Positions 1 to 7,424 of a stretch of 16,483 nt of DNA are shown one piece after another. Under the pieces are notes generated by a model that saw only the letters and a program-made list of their open reading frames with translations, had not been told where the DNA came from and did not search any database. Numbering within the stretch: position 1 is the stretch's first letter; every line of letters starts with the position of its first letter. The translations under genes and the position numbers were made by a program. Source of the stretch: an uncultured Lachnospiraceae bacterium (GTDB lineage: Bacteria; Bacillota; Clostridia; Lachnospirales; Lachnospiraceae); NCBI GenBank assembly GCA_900551235.1, contig URUU01000045.1:1-16483 (forward strand), read 5' to 3'.

Positions 1-11
1 GTCAGAACACC

Positions 12-52
12 CGGCATTTCAACACCTTACACCTGCCAGGAAATCACCGTAA
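12..52 (-). repeat. Left copy of a 41-bp inverted repeat
   Basis: Read on the minus strand this begins TTACGGTGATTTCCTGG and ends GTTGAAATGCCG. It matches 2274-2314 on the plus strand at 40 of 41 positions; the only difference is at position 24. Both copies are preceded by an A-rich stretch, and the matches fade immediately after GCCG. It lies just beyond the point where the subtilase reading frame loses family resemblance, so it probably belongs to inserted or rearranged DNA that continues off the left edge. I do not recognise it as the end of a named insertion sequence. Confidence 0.8.
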
Positions 53-76
53 ATTTTTATTTTTCTCAAAGAAAAG

Positions 77-1015
77 CTAACATGATTTCCTATTATATGG
101 CACATGCGAGCCATATACATTACCAAAGCTCAGGTTGATCGCAACGGGCTTAGCAAGTTCCATCGCTTTTCTGATCACGTAGTCCAGTGCCAGCATCAGT
201 TCTACGGTTCCGGCAAACTCAGAGCCTGCTGTCCCGATCTTAACAACCAGAATATCGCTCTTCGATGCCACACCACGGTACTGTCCGCCGGATGCCTGAC
301 CATTTCCGGCTGCGATACCAAGTACTTCCGTTCCGTGTCCGCTCAGATCTCTTGACGGAACAATGCGATATCCTGCTTCTCTGCTTCCGGCAGCAAGTGC
401 CTCATCAATCTGCTCTTTTGTATATTCCACACCCCGGATTTCTTCGCCGGTTCCTTCTTTGATTTTTCCTGTATCTTCTGTCCTTTCTTCCGATCTATTT
501 TCTCCTTCGCCTGTTGTATCTGTCTCCATTGCATCATTTCTTTTTGGTCTTTGGATTGTCTGATCCCAAAGTGCCACGATCCTGGTCGTGCCGTCTTCAT
601 TTCGAAAATCCGGATGAAAATAGTCTACGCCGGAATCAATCACTGCCACCAAAACTCCCTGACCTCTCAGATCAAATCCCCCGGTCTGGAGCGGATTGAT
701 ACAGGAGGCACTTCTGCCCTGGGCTGCTGAGAAAAACAACCTTTTCGGCTTTTCGATGTATTCGACTTCCGGCTGCGAAGAAATCCAGTCAATCTCGTTC
801 TCTTCTGCCGTGATGATCGCATAGCCGCCGGATAACAGAATAATCTCTTTTGTCCGCTCCCGAAACCTGGAAAGATCACCATGATACCGCACGATCAACT
901 CCCAAATCCGATTCTGCCTGTCATACCCGAAATTCATGTTTAAAGACTTTTCCCGTTCTGCCTCCGTAGCACCCAGTGCAAGATTTAGAAGGTTTTCAAG
1001 CTTCTGATCATTCAT
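77..1015 (-). pseudogene. S8 family (subtilisin-like, Csp-type) peptidase, 3'-truncated
   Basis: This is the N-terminal two thirds of a clostridial Csp-like serine peptidase. The first ~90 residues form a prodomain-like region. The catalytic Asp lies in VAVIDSGVDYFHPDF (D127 from the chosen start) and the catalytic His in SGHGTEVLGIAAGNG (H227). The frame then runs to AINLSFGNVYGSH and switches to eight unrelated residues and a TAG stop. The GTS-A-P serine block and the whole C-terminal part are absent, so the product cannot be an active protease. The ATG at 1015 (MNDQKLENLL) fits the usual family N-terminus better than a TTG at 1057; its ribosome binding site is weak (AGAAAG). Residues ~156-191 are an unusually long, charged, low-complexity insertion between the Asp and His blocks. 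Family assignment is confident. Truncation by insertion or rearrangement near 94-110 is inferred, and the lost 3' part may lie outside the window. Confidence 0.85.
94..117. repeat. 8-bp inverted repeat spanning the subtilase breakpoint
   Basis: TATATGGC (94-101) and GCCATATA (110-117) are perfect inverted arms around 8 nt. The right arm is subtilase coding sequence (the VYGS codons); the left arm lies in the non-homologous DNA. The position coincides with the loss of family resemblance. Confidence 0.55.
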
Positions 1016-1355
1016 AAAATGCTGCTTTCTGTATTTTGTTTCTATACTATGTTGCAAAGTAAAAATTTGTATCTGTTTTTCTATGCAGCTATAGAATCTT
1101 ATTATTTATGTTGACTTCAATTATCTTTTTAAAATATATTGAAATAATGAGAGCTATATGGTAATATATTTTCAAAGCATATTTCTTAACGTTCTTGGCA
1201 TCCTGCCATCTATATTTTCTAATTCACACTTCAGAAATTCATGCTTTTCAATCAAACAAATCAATTTAAAAAGCAGGAGTTTCAAACTGTGAAAAAGAGT
1301 ATAAACCGTATGGCCGTCGCATTTTGGTACACTCCTGCATAAGAAGGTACTGCCT
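1016..1355. other. AT-rich intergenic region between divergent subtilase and rpn
   Basis: No gene is visible here. On the plus strand TTGACT (1111-1116) and TATATT (1135-1140) are 18 nt apart and could be a promoter for the nuclease gene, leaving a leader of over 200 nt. GCAGGAGT (1273-1280) and ACTCCTGC (1331-1338) are perfect 8-bp inverted arms just before the nuclease start. They could form a leader stem or mark an element end. No clear promoter was found for the subtilase on the minus strand. Confidence 0.4.
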
Positions 1356-2261
1356 ATGGCTCAAAAAGAACAAGCAACTGCAAATCGTAATTACAAGGAT
1401 ACGGTATTTCGCATGCTGTTTTCTGACCGGAAGAATTTATTGTCGCTTTATAATGCAGTCAGCGGTTCTCATTATGATGATCCAGAAAAACTGAAAATCG
1501 TCACACTGGAAAATGCTATTTATATGGGAATGAAAAATGATCTGGCTTTCATTATTGGAACTGACTTATTTCTATATGAACATCAGTCTACTTATAACCC
1601 GAATATGCCGCTGCGGGATTTATTCTATATTTCCAGCGAATATCAAAAATTAGTCGATCATAAATCACTTTACTCTTCCACACTGCTGAAAATCCCTGCA
1701 CCACAGTTTATTGTATTTTATAATGGAACTGAAAAAAAGAAAGACCATTGGTTAAACCATTTGTCAGAATCTTTCGAAAATCTGTCCGGCGAACCGAAAC
1801 TGGAGCTGGAAGTGCTGACAATAAACATCAATGAAGGGCTTAATAAAGAGCTGATGGAACAATGCAAAACTTTAAGAGAATATGCACAGTATGTAAATTG
1901 TGTCCGTAAATATGCGAAGGAATTGGATTTGAACGAAGCAGTTAAGCTGGCGGTTGATGAATGTATCCGTAACGACATTCTTTCCGAATTTCTTCGTGCA
2001 AATAAATCGGAGGTGATCTCGATGAGTATATTCGAATACGACAAGGAAGAGGAAGAACGCAAATTACGAAAAGCCGAGTATGAAGCTGGTGTAGCTGCTG
2101 GATTCAGCGATGGATTTGATAATGGATTTAATAACGGCATTGATACTGCCAAAAAAAATGCCGCTATTGCTTTTGCAGAACTTCATGTGCCGGTTGAGCA
2201 AATTGCTTCAGCACTGCAAGTAAATGTCGAAATTGCAAAACAATGGATTGGCAATAAGTAG
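1356..2261 (+). CDS. Rpn family recombination-promoting nuclease / putative transposase (PD-(D/E)XK)
   Basis: A 301-residue protein of the Rpn/PDDEXK_2 family, DNA endonucleases related to RpnA of E. coli that promote RecA-independent recombination. The start NYKDTVFRMLFSDRKNLLSLYNA is the typical entry to the fold. Probable active-site residues are the acidic residue of LENAIY (E52), D62 in MKNDLAF, and the E-x-Q of LYEHQST (E75, Q77) that replaces E-x-K in this family. The C-terminal ~75 residues are a charged helix, a G-rich repeat (AGVAAGFSDGFDNGFNNG) and a short helix-turn-helix-like tail (VEQIASALQVNVEIAKQWI). AAGAAGG 8 nt upstream supports this ATG. The gene appears intact. It sits between a broken subtilase and a repeat- and hairpin-rich stretch, the kind of setting in which Rpn genes are often found. 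Mobility of this copy is inferred only. Confidence 0.9.
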   Translation: MAQKEQATANRNYKDTVFRMLFSDRKNLLSLYNAVSGSHYDDPEKLKIVTLENAIYMGMKNDLAFIIGTDLFLYEHQSTYNPNMPLRDLFYISSEYQKLVDHKSLYSSTLLKIPAPQFIVFYNGTEKKKDHWLNHLSESFENLSGEPKLELEVLTININEGLNKELMEQCKTLREYAQYVNCVRKYAKELDLNEAVKLAVDECIRNDILSEFLRANKSEVISMSIFEYDKEEEERKLRKAEYEAGVAAGFSDGFDNGFNNGIDTAKKNAAIAFAELHVPVEQIASALQVNVEIAKQWIGNK

Positions 2262-2273
2262 CAAAATAAGAAG

Positions 2274-2314
2274 TTACGGTGATTTCCTGGCAGGTGTAAG
2301 GAGTTGAAATGCCG
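2274..2314 (+). repeat. Right copy of the 41-bp inverted repeat
   Basis: Begins 12 nt after the nuclease stop codon and matches 12-52 in inverted orientation with one mismatch. Beyond GCCG it runs into sequence unlike that of the left copy. Since the left copy is on the far side of a broken gene, the pair more likely represents a dispersed repeat present twice than the two ends of one intact transposon. Confidence 0.8.
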
Positions 2315-2390
2315 AATATCTTAACAGAATGCTGTCTGCAAAAAGCCTTCCGCCCCGCCAATATACGCAGGAAGTCTTAAGAATCAAAAT

Positions 2391-2600
2391 CTTCCGCAGA
2401 AGGTACGCGAACATGGCCGGTACGTAAGCGACCGTATTCTGGTCGCTCTAAGATTCGTTTACGAATCTTAGGTGCGGGATTCGAAGAATCCCTGCACATC
2501 CCCGCGGAGCGTATATCAGATAGGTAGTATCTGATATGCCGCTGCCAATGTGAGGTAGCGAGAGCGTGCTTTCGGGGAATTTGTTCATTTGCACACTCTC
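2391..2600 (+). ncRNA. Array of consecutive hairpins: candidate structured RNA or palindromic dispersed repeat
   Basis: No protein gene is credible here; the sequence is dominated by base-paired arms. In order: CTTC/GAAG (2391-2402); AGCGACC/GGTCGCT (2427-2447); CTAAGATTCG/CGAATCTTAG with a 4-nt loop (2448-2471); GTGC+GGGATTC / GAATCCC+GCAC with one bulged T and a GAA loop (2472-2497); ATATCAGATA/TATCTGATAT (2513-2537), itself enclosed by GCGG/CCGC (2504-2507, 2539-2542); and GAGAG-C-GTGC / GCAC-A-CTCTC (2560-2600). CGGGG (2573-2577) in the last loop can pair with CCCCG (2500-2504), a possible pseudoknot. Abutting stems without spacers suggest RNA folding rather than protein operators. The strand is not determined because perfect palindromes fold on both. 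I do not recognise a named RNA family. Confidence 0.5.
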
Positions 2601-2731
2601 TAATATCCATAATTCTTTAACCCTCCTCTGAGAAATCTTATCTCTTCATATGTTTTCTTTTACCTGAATTATACACTAAACAATTTATTATTACAAAATT
2701 TATAAACATATCTTTAGATTTTTTCTGGTTA
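2601..2731. other. AT-rich spacer downstream of glycerate kinase
   Basis: An AT-rich stretch between the hairpin array and the 3' end of the glycerate kinase gene. I see no convincing terminator hairpin with a T-run on the minus strand and no gene. Confidence 0.4.
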
Positions 2732-3973
2732 TCACAAGAATCTCCGTCGTATCAGCACCACTGCCACATCGTTTACATTTGTCCCGGTTGCCCCGGTGAT
2801 GATCAGCCCTCCCGTCTTTTGAAGTGCATGATAAGCATCATTCTCTTTCAGCACTTCATAAATGTTCATTCCTGCTCTCCGCAGTTTTTCTTTTGTATTT
2901 TCATCGCAATAGCCACCGGCTGCATCGGTCGGTCCGTCGGTTCCGTCGCTTCCGACGCTGAAAATGGCAGTATTTTTGCATGCGGCCAGTCCTTCTGCCG
3001 CCGAAAGTGCCAGCTCCTGGTTGCGTCCGCCGAGTCCTTTTCCGGTCACGTGGACAATCGTCTCGCCTCCTGCGATAAAGGCAAGGCTTTTTTCTGTATT
3101 CTGATGTGTTTTTGCGATTGCTGCTAAAAATGCTCCTGCTTCTTTTGCTTCGCATTGCAGGGCATCGGTGAGGATCATGGTTTCATAGCCAAGTTTTTCG
3201 CAGGCTTCTTTTGCTGCCATGCACAGATTTCTGACACTTCCGGTGATGCTGGTTTCCACATTTGTTACGGTTTTCGCTGTCTCCATCTCCAGCAATGCTC
3301 TTGCCCTCTCACTGAGTTTTAAGTGATATTTTTCTGCAATTGCGATTGCATCTTCCGCGGTCGCAGAATCTGCACACGCCGGTCCTGATGCGATCATATC
3401 GAGCGGATCTCCAACGATATCGCTCAGTACAATCGCAAATATGGCTGCCGGTTCACAGAGTCTGGCAAATTTTCCACCTTTGACTGCGGATAATCGTTTG
3501 CGGATGGTGTTCATCTCCCCAATGTCTGCCCCGCACGCCAGCAGCTGTTTTGTTATATCCGATAATTCTTCTGTACTTATCAATGGTTTTTCAAAAAGGG
3601 CAGAACCGCCTCCGGAAAGCAGAAATAATACCTGATCGTCTGCCTGCAATTCTTCTGTCAGCCCGATTACTTTCTGTGTGGCCGCAAAGGTATTTGCATC
3701 CGGAACCGGATGTCCTGCTTCAAAGCATTCGATCCCCGGAATGTCTCCCTGAATATGTCCGTATTTTGTGATCACAATCCCTTTTTCGATCTGACCTTTC
3801 AGAATGTCAGCGGATGCTTTTGCCATCTGCCAGGCTGCTTTTCCAACCGCCACAAGGTAAAGTTTTCCTTTTACCGGTTTTCTGTTTTTCAGTGCCTGTT
3901 TCACTGCCTCATCCGGCAGTACTTTTGTGATCGCTTCTTTTATGATTTTATCTGCTTCTTCTCGTAATGTCAT
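2732..3973 (-). CDS. Glycerate 2-kinase (MOFRL family)
   Basis: A 413-residue type II glycerate kinase (DUF4147 plus MOFRL domains), which phosphorylates D-glycerate to 2-phosphoglycerate using ATP and feeds lower glycolysis; it is cytosolic. The N-terminal domain shows LVAVGKAAWQMAKA (K45), the glycine loop LSGGGSALFEKP (~119-130) and NTIRKRLSAVKGGKFA (~155-170). The C-terminal MOFRL domain shows AGGETIVHVTGKGLGGRNQE (~301-320) and SVGSDGTDGPTDAAGG (~339-354). Length is normal for the family. The ATG at 3973 is preceded by GGGGGT at a good distance. A TATAAT sits at 4004-4009 on the minus strand as a possible -10, without a clear -35. The gene is separated from the upstream operon by a terminator and is probably transcribed alone. 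Confidence 0.95.
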   Translation of the reverse strand: MTLREEADKIIKEAITKVLPDEAVKQALKNRKPVKGKLYLVAVGKAAWQMAKASADILKGQIEKGIVITKYGHIQGDIPGIECFEAGHPVPDANTFAATQKVIGLTEELQADDQVLFLLSGGGSALFEKPLISTEELSDITKQLLACGADIGEMNTIRKRLSAVKGGKFARLCEPAAIFAIVLSDIVGDPLDMIASGPACADSATAEDAIAIAEKYHLKLSERARALLEMETAKTVTNVETSITGSVRNLCMAAKEACEKLGYETMILTDALQCEAKEAGAFLAAIAKTHQNTEKSLAFIAGGETIVHVTGKGLGGRNQELALSAAEGLAACKNTAIFSVGSDGTDGPTDAAGGYCDENTKEKLRRAGMNIYEVLKENDAYHALQKTGGLIITGATGTNVNDVAVVLIRRRFL

Positions 3974-4107
3974 ATCATACCCCCATAAGTTTAAATTGAA
4001 TACATTATATGTTACTTACTGCTTATAAAAGTAAATTTTTTGCCGACTAAGAGAAATTTGCTGCTCGCCGCTTAACATAAAAGAGGATTTTTCTTCAGCT
4101 AAGATAC

Positions 4108-4140
4108 AAAAACGACAGAGAAAGTTTCCTCTCCCTGCCG
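4108..4140 (-). terminator. Rho-independent terminator after the liv operon
   Basis: On the minus strand CGGCAGGGAGAG pairs with CTTTCTCTGTCG over 12 positions (four of them G-U) around a GAAA loop, followed at once by TTTTTG. It lies 65 nt beyond the stop of the cytidylate-kinase-like gene and is the likely end of the livHMGF-kinase transcript. Confidence 0.85.
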
Positions 4141-4205
4141 CCTTCTTACCTTATTTATGCAAGCATTTCACATCTGCTCCTGATACCTGCCGCATTGCTG
4201 GACGC

Positions 4206-4841
4206 TTATTCAAAAATATCTTCGCCAAAACGTACTTTTGCATACGCCTTGATTGCCTCTACGCATTTGTCAAATCCAAGTTTGCTGCTGTCCAGACACA
4301 GATCGTAATTTCTGGCATCATTCCAGGTGCGTCCGGTATAATAATGGTAGAAATCACCTCGATACTTGTCTGTCTTTGCTATAAATTTCTCCATCTCTTT
4401 TTCCGTCATGGAGTTGCGTTCCATACCGCGTGCCAGGCAGTAATCCTGCGGTGCATGGATAAAGACGCTCATCACATCCGGGCGGTCTTTGAGAACAAAG
4501 TCTGCACAGCGTCCGATAAATACACAGGACTCTTTCTCTGCCAGTTCTTTGATCACTTTTGCCTGATAATTAAAGAGATTGTCTGCGGAGACAAATCCGC
4601 CATGATCCGGCTGGATCAGCCCGCCTTTGTAGATTCTTGTGGAATTTCCAAAGAGCGGATTATTGCGAAGTTTTTCATCTGCCTGATTGAACAGCTCTTC
4701 TTTGATTCCGCTGTCATCGGATGCCATACGCAGAATTTCTCTGTTATAACAGTTTACACCCAGATTTTCTGCCAGCATCTGACCGATGGTTTTTCCACCG
4801 CTTCCATACTGTCTTGCGATCGTAACGATCAGTTTTCCCAT
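4206..4841 (-). CDS. Cytidylate kinase-like family protein
   Basis: A 211-residue P-loop protein of the cytidylate-kinase-like family (Pfam Cytidylate_kin2), common and poorly characterised in Firmicutes. The N-terminus LIVTIARQYGSGGKTIGQ carries the nucleotide-binding loop (~10-19). Further family features are NREIL, CVFIGRCADFVLKDRP (~105-120) and VFIHAP (~125-130). The canonical CMP-binding part of true Cmk is not obvious, so the substrate is unknown; phosphorylation of a nucleoside monophosphate is only an inference. The ATG is preceded by AAGGGGG. It begins 15 nt after livF stops and precedes the operon terminator, so it is co-transcribed with branched-chain amino acid transport genes, an association whose meaning is unclear. 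Confidence 0.88.
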   Translation of the reverse strand: MGKLIVTIARQYGSGGKTIGQMLAENLGVNCYNREILRMASDDSGIKEELFNQADEKLRNNPLFGNSTRIYKGGLIQPDHGGFVSADNLFNYQAKVIKELAEKESCVFIGRCADFVLKDRPDVMSVFIHAPQDYCLARGMERNSMTEKEMEKFIAKTDKYRGDFYHYYTGRTWNDARNYDLCLDSSKLGFDKCVEAIKAYAKVRFGEDIFE

Positions 4842-4856
4842 AGCACAAACCCCCTT

Positions 4857-5567
4857 TTATTCTCCAAGGTATGCTTTCTTGACAGACTCATCATTTAACA
4901 GCTTGTCTGCATCACCCTGTAAGATAATTTTGCCTGTTTCCAGGACATATGCTCTGTCTGCGATGGAGAGTGCTTTCTTTGCATTCTGCTCTACCAGAAG
5001 TACGGTCGTGCCGGCTGCACTGACTTTCTTGATAATTTCGAAAATCTCATTTACAAAAATCGGTGAAAGTCCCATAGACGGTTCATCCATAAGGATGATC
5101 TTCGGATGAGACATCAGTGCACGTCCCATTGCAAGCATCTGCTGTTCACCACCGGAAAGCGTACCTGCCATCTGGTTCTTACGTTCTTCCAGACGCGGGA
5201 AATGCTCATATACCATATCAAGTGTCTGCCTGATCTCGCCTTTGTCTTTTCGTGTATAAGCACCCATTTTCAGGTTCTGATAAACACTGAGTTGTGCAAA
5301 TACGCGTCGTCCTTCCGGAACGTGTGCCATTCCCATAGAAACGATCTTGTGAGCCGGCACTTTTGTAATATCTTTTCCTTCGAAGAAAATATGGCCTGAT
5401 TTCACCGGTGTCAGCCCTGTGACTGCATGAAGTGTTGTAGTCTTTCCAGCTCCGTTGGCACCGATCAGTGCGATGACTTCTCCCTGATTTACTTCAAAGG
5501 AAATTCCTTTGATTGCCTGAATCATACCGTAATATACATTCAGATCTTTTACCTCAAGCATTGCCAT
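4857..5567 (-). CDS. livF: Branched-chain amino acid ABC transporter, ATP-binding protein LivF
   Basis: A 236-residue ABC ATPase of the LivF type, which with LivG powers the LivHM permease on the inner face of the membrane. It shows Walker A GANGAGKTT (36-44), the signature LSGGEQQMLAMGRAL (137-151) and Walker B IILMDEPSMGLSP (157-169). EGRRVFAQLSVYQNL, typical of LivF, follows the Q-loop region. Length is standard. AGGAGG lies 10 nt before the ATG, and the gene starts 14 nt after livG stops, consistent with translation from one operon mRNA. Confidence 0.96.
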   Translation of the reverse strand: MAMLEVKDLNVYYGMIQAIKGISFEVNQGEVIALIGANGAGKTTTLHAVTGLTPVKSGHIFFEGKDITKVPAHKIVSMGMAHVPEGRRVFAQLSVYQNLKMGAYTRKDKGEIRQTLDMVYEHFPRLEERKNQMAGTLSGGEQQMLAMGRALMSHPKIILMDEPSMGLSPIFVNEIFEIIKKVSAAGTTVLLVEQNAKKALSIADRAYVLETGKIILQGDADKLLNDESVKKAYLGE

Positions 5568-5581
5568 AAGTCCATTTCCTC

Positions 5582-6343
5582 CTATTCTCCCAGATATGCT
5601 GTGATAACCTGCGGATCATTCAGTACTTCTGCAGTCGGTCCCTGTGCCAGCACTTTTCCAAAATTCAGTACGGTCAACTCTTCACAGATACCGGAAACCA
5701 GTTTCATGTCGTGTTCGATCAGAAGGATTGTCATATTAAAATGATCACGCACAAAGCTGATCGTTTCCATCAGTTCTTTTGTCTCGTTCGGATTCATGCC
5801 GGCTGCCGGCTCATCCAGAAGCAGAAGCTTCGGATCAGTTGCAAGTGCTCTGGCGATCTCCAGTTTTCTCTGCTGTCCATATGGCAGATTAGAAGCCAGA
5901 TACTCGGCATCCTTCTCAAGGCCGAACACTTTCAAAAGCTCCATCGCACGTTCATTCATCTCTTTTTCCACCTTACGGTAACGCGGCAGACGCAGAATCC
6001 CTTCGAGCGTATTGTAGTGATGATGATTGTGCAGTCCTACTTTTACATTGTCCAGTACGGACATCTGTGAGAACAGGCGGATATTCTGGAAAGTACGGGC
6101 GATACCTGCTTTGTTGATATCAATGGTCTTCTTTCCGGTAATGTCCTGTCCATCTAATTTTACAATACCTTCATCCGGTTTGTAAACACCTGTCAGCAAG
6201 TTAAATATGGTTGTTTTTCCGGCACCGTTCGGTCCGATCAGACCGTAAAGCTGACCTTTCCCGATATTCATATCAAACTCGGATACAGCACGCAGTCCTC
6301 CGAATGAAATGCTCAGATTCTTTACCTCTAACATGTTCTCCAT
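5582..6343 (-). CDS. livG: Branched-chain amino acid ABC transporter, ATP-binding protein LivG
   Basis: A 253-residue LivG-type ABC ATPase, partner of LivF. It shows Walker A GPNGAGKTT (37-45), the family-typical IARTFQNIRLFSQMSVLDNV (~81-100), the variant signature LPYGQQRKLEIARAL (~153-167) and Walker B LLLLDEPAAGMNP (~173-185), followed by LLIEHDM with the switch His. The frame is open 12 codons further upstream, but AAAGGAGG sits 10-12 nt before the ATG at 6343 (MENMLEV), which gives the normal family start. That start is one nucleotide from the livM stop, so the two genes are translationally coupled. Confidence 0.96.
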   Translation of the reverse strand: MENMLEVKNLSISFGGLRAVSEFDMNIGKGQLYGLIGPNGAGKTTIFNLLTGVYKPDEGIVKLDGQDITGKKTIDINKAGIARTFQNIRLFSQMSVLDNVKVGLHNHHHYNTLEGILRLPRYRKVEKEMNERAMELLKVFGLEKDAEYLASNLPYGQQRKLEIARALATDPKLLLLDEPAAGMNPNETKELMETISFVRDHFNMTILLIEHDMKLVSGICEELTVLNFGKVLAQGPTAEVLNDPQVITAYLGE

Positions 6344-6344
6344 A

Positions 6345-7424
6345 TTATTTCGCCTCCTTTGCTTCTTTTCTCTTTGCAAGCAGACGCTTCGGTGAATAAC
6401 GTTCTCTCATTTCCAGTGCTTTCGGGCTCCAGTTCAGAAGCATCATCACGATCAGGACGATTGCATAGATCAGCATACGGTAGTCATTCAGTCCGCGCAG
6501 AAGCTCCGGAAGCAGTGTCAGTACAACGGCTGCGATCATAGAACCTCTTGTGCTTCCGATACCGCCAAGTACAACAAATACCAGGATCATGATCGACTGG
6601 TTATAACCAAAGTTTTTCGGCAGTGCAGTCAGGGTAGCCAGGTTATGTGCATACAGAACACCGGCAACTCCGGCAAGGGCTGCTGAAATAATAAATGCCA
6701 TCAGTTTGTATTTTGTAATATTGATACCGACAGACTCCGCTGCGATACGGTTGTCACGGATAGACATGATCGCACGTCCGTCTCTGGAATGGATCAGATG
6801 CAGTACGATAACCAGTGTGATCAGTACCAGGATCACGCCGATGGTAAACGTAGAATCATTTGGCGTTCCGGTGATTCCCTGTGGTCCGTTAATGATAACA
6901 TCTCCTCCGTCCATGTTCAGCGACATGGCATCCTTCATGGAAAAATGAAAACCATTTGCATCTTTTCCGATAAAGAATACGTTGATCAGGTTCTTGATGA
7001 TCTCACCAAATGCCAGGGTAACGATCGCCAGATAGTCACCTTTCAGTCGCAGTACCGGGATCCCGATGAGCAGTCCGAACAGAGCCGCAACAGCAGCTCC
7101 GATCAGCAGTGCCAGGAAGAAGCGAACTCCATCCGGCATCATTCCTGCTGTACATTTTGAGAAGAATGCACTGGAAAATGCACCCACACACATAAATCCT
7201 GCATGTCCAAGGCTCAGCTCACCTAAAATACCTACCACAAGGTTTAACGATACAGCCAGGATCACATAAACACAGAGCGGAACTAAAAGTCCCTTCATCA
7301 GACTGGACATCTGACCGCCTGCCAGCATTGCTTCTACGATGATATAAGCGAGGATGACGATTCCGTATGTGATCAGATTGTTTTTTGTCGTTTTGTTTAA
7401 TTTTAATTTTTTCATCGCTGCCAC
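6345..7424 (-). CDS. livM: Branched-chain amino acid ABC transporter permease LivM
   Basis: A 359-residue integral membrane permease, the larger of the two subunits that form the branched-chain amino acid channel. Hydrophobic helices run from ~residue 14 to 330. Family marks include LNLVVGILGELSLGHAGFMCVGA, LRLKGDYLAIVTLAFGEI, SIRDNRIAAESVGIN (the EAA-like cytoplasmic loop) and VVLGGIGSTRGSMIAA. The start is a GTG at 7424, directly after the livH stop codon; AGGAGA lies ~9 nt upstream of it and too far (~18 nt) from the next ATG at 7415. The basic C-terminus (LLAKRKEAKEAK) is cytoplasmic. Confidence 0.95.
   Translation of the reverse strand: MAAMKKLKLNKTTKNNLITYGIVILAYIIVEAMLAGGQMSSLMKGLLVPLCVYVILAVSLNLVVGILGELSLGHAGFMCVGAFSSAFFSKCTAGMMPDGVRFFLALLIGAAVAALFGLLIGIPVLRLKGDYLAIVTLAFGEIIKNLINVFFIGKDANGFHFSMKDAMSLNMDGGDVIINGPQGITGTPNDSTFTIGVILVLITLVIVLHLIHSRDGRAIMSIRDNRIAAESVGINITKYKLMAFIISAALAGVAGVLYAHNLATLTALPKNFGYNQSIMILVFVVLGGIGSTRGSMIAAVVLTLLPELLRGLNDYRMLIYAIVLIVMMLLNWSPKALEMRERYSPKRLLAKRKEAKEAK

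Noticed and set aside
1718..2152. 144-codon minus-strand frame inside rpn
   Set aside because: It is Ser/Leu-rich antisense translation of the nuclease gene without a start signal.
1..2314. Composite transposon bounded by the 41-bp inverted repeats
   Set aside because: The enclosed DNA includes part of a resident subtilase broken at only one side, there is no DDE transposase, and target duplications are not visible. Two copies of a dispersed repeat explain it better.
2391..2600. Group II intron remnant or integron attC site
   Set aside because: No domain V-like GAGCCGTATG motif, no reverse transcriptase or integrase nearby, and the stem arrangement does not follow either pattern.
2377..2610. 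77-codon minus-strand frame over the hairpin array
   Set aside because: It has no ribosome binding site of note, its whole length is made of palindromic arms, and the protein shows no domain-like pattern. It is best explained as a frame through structured DNA.
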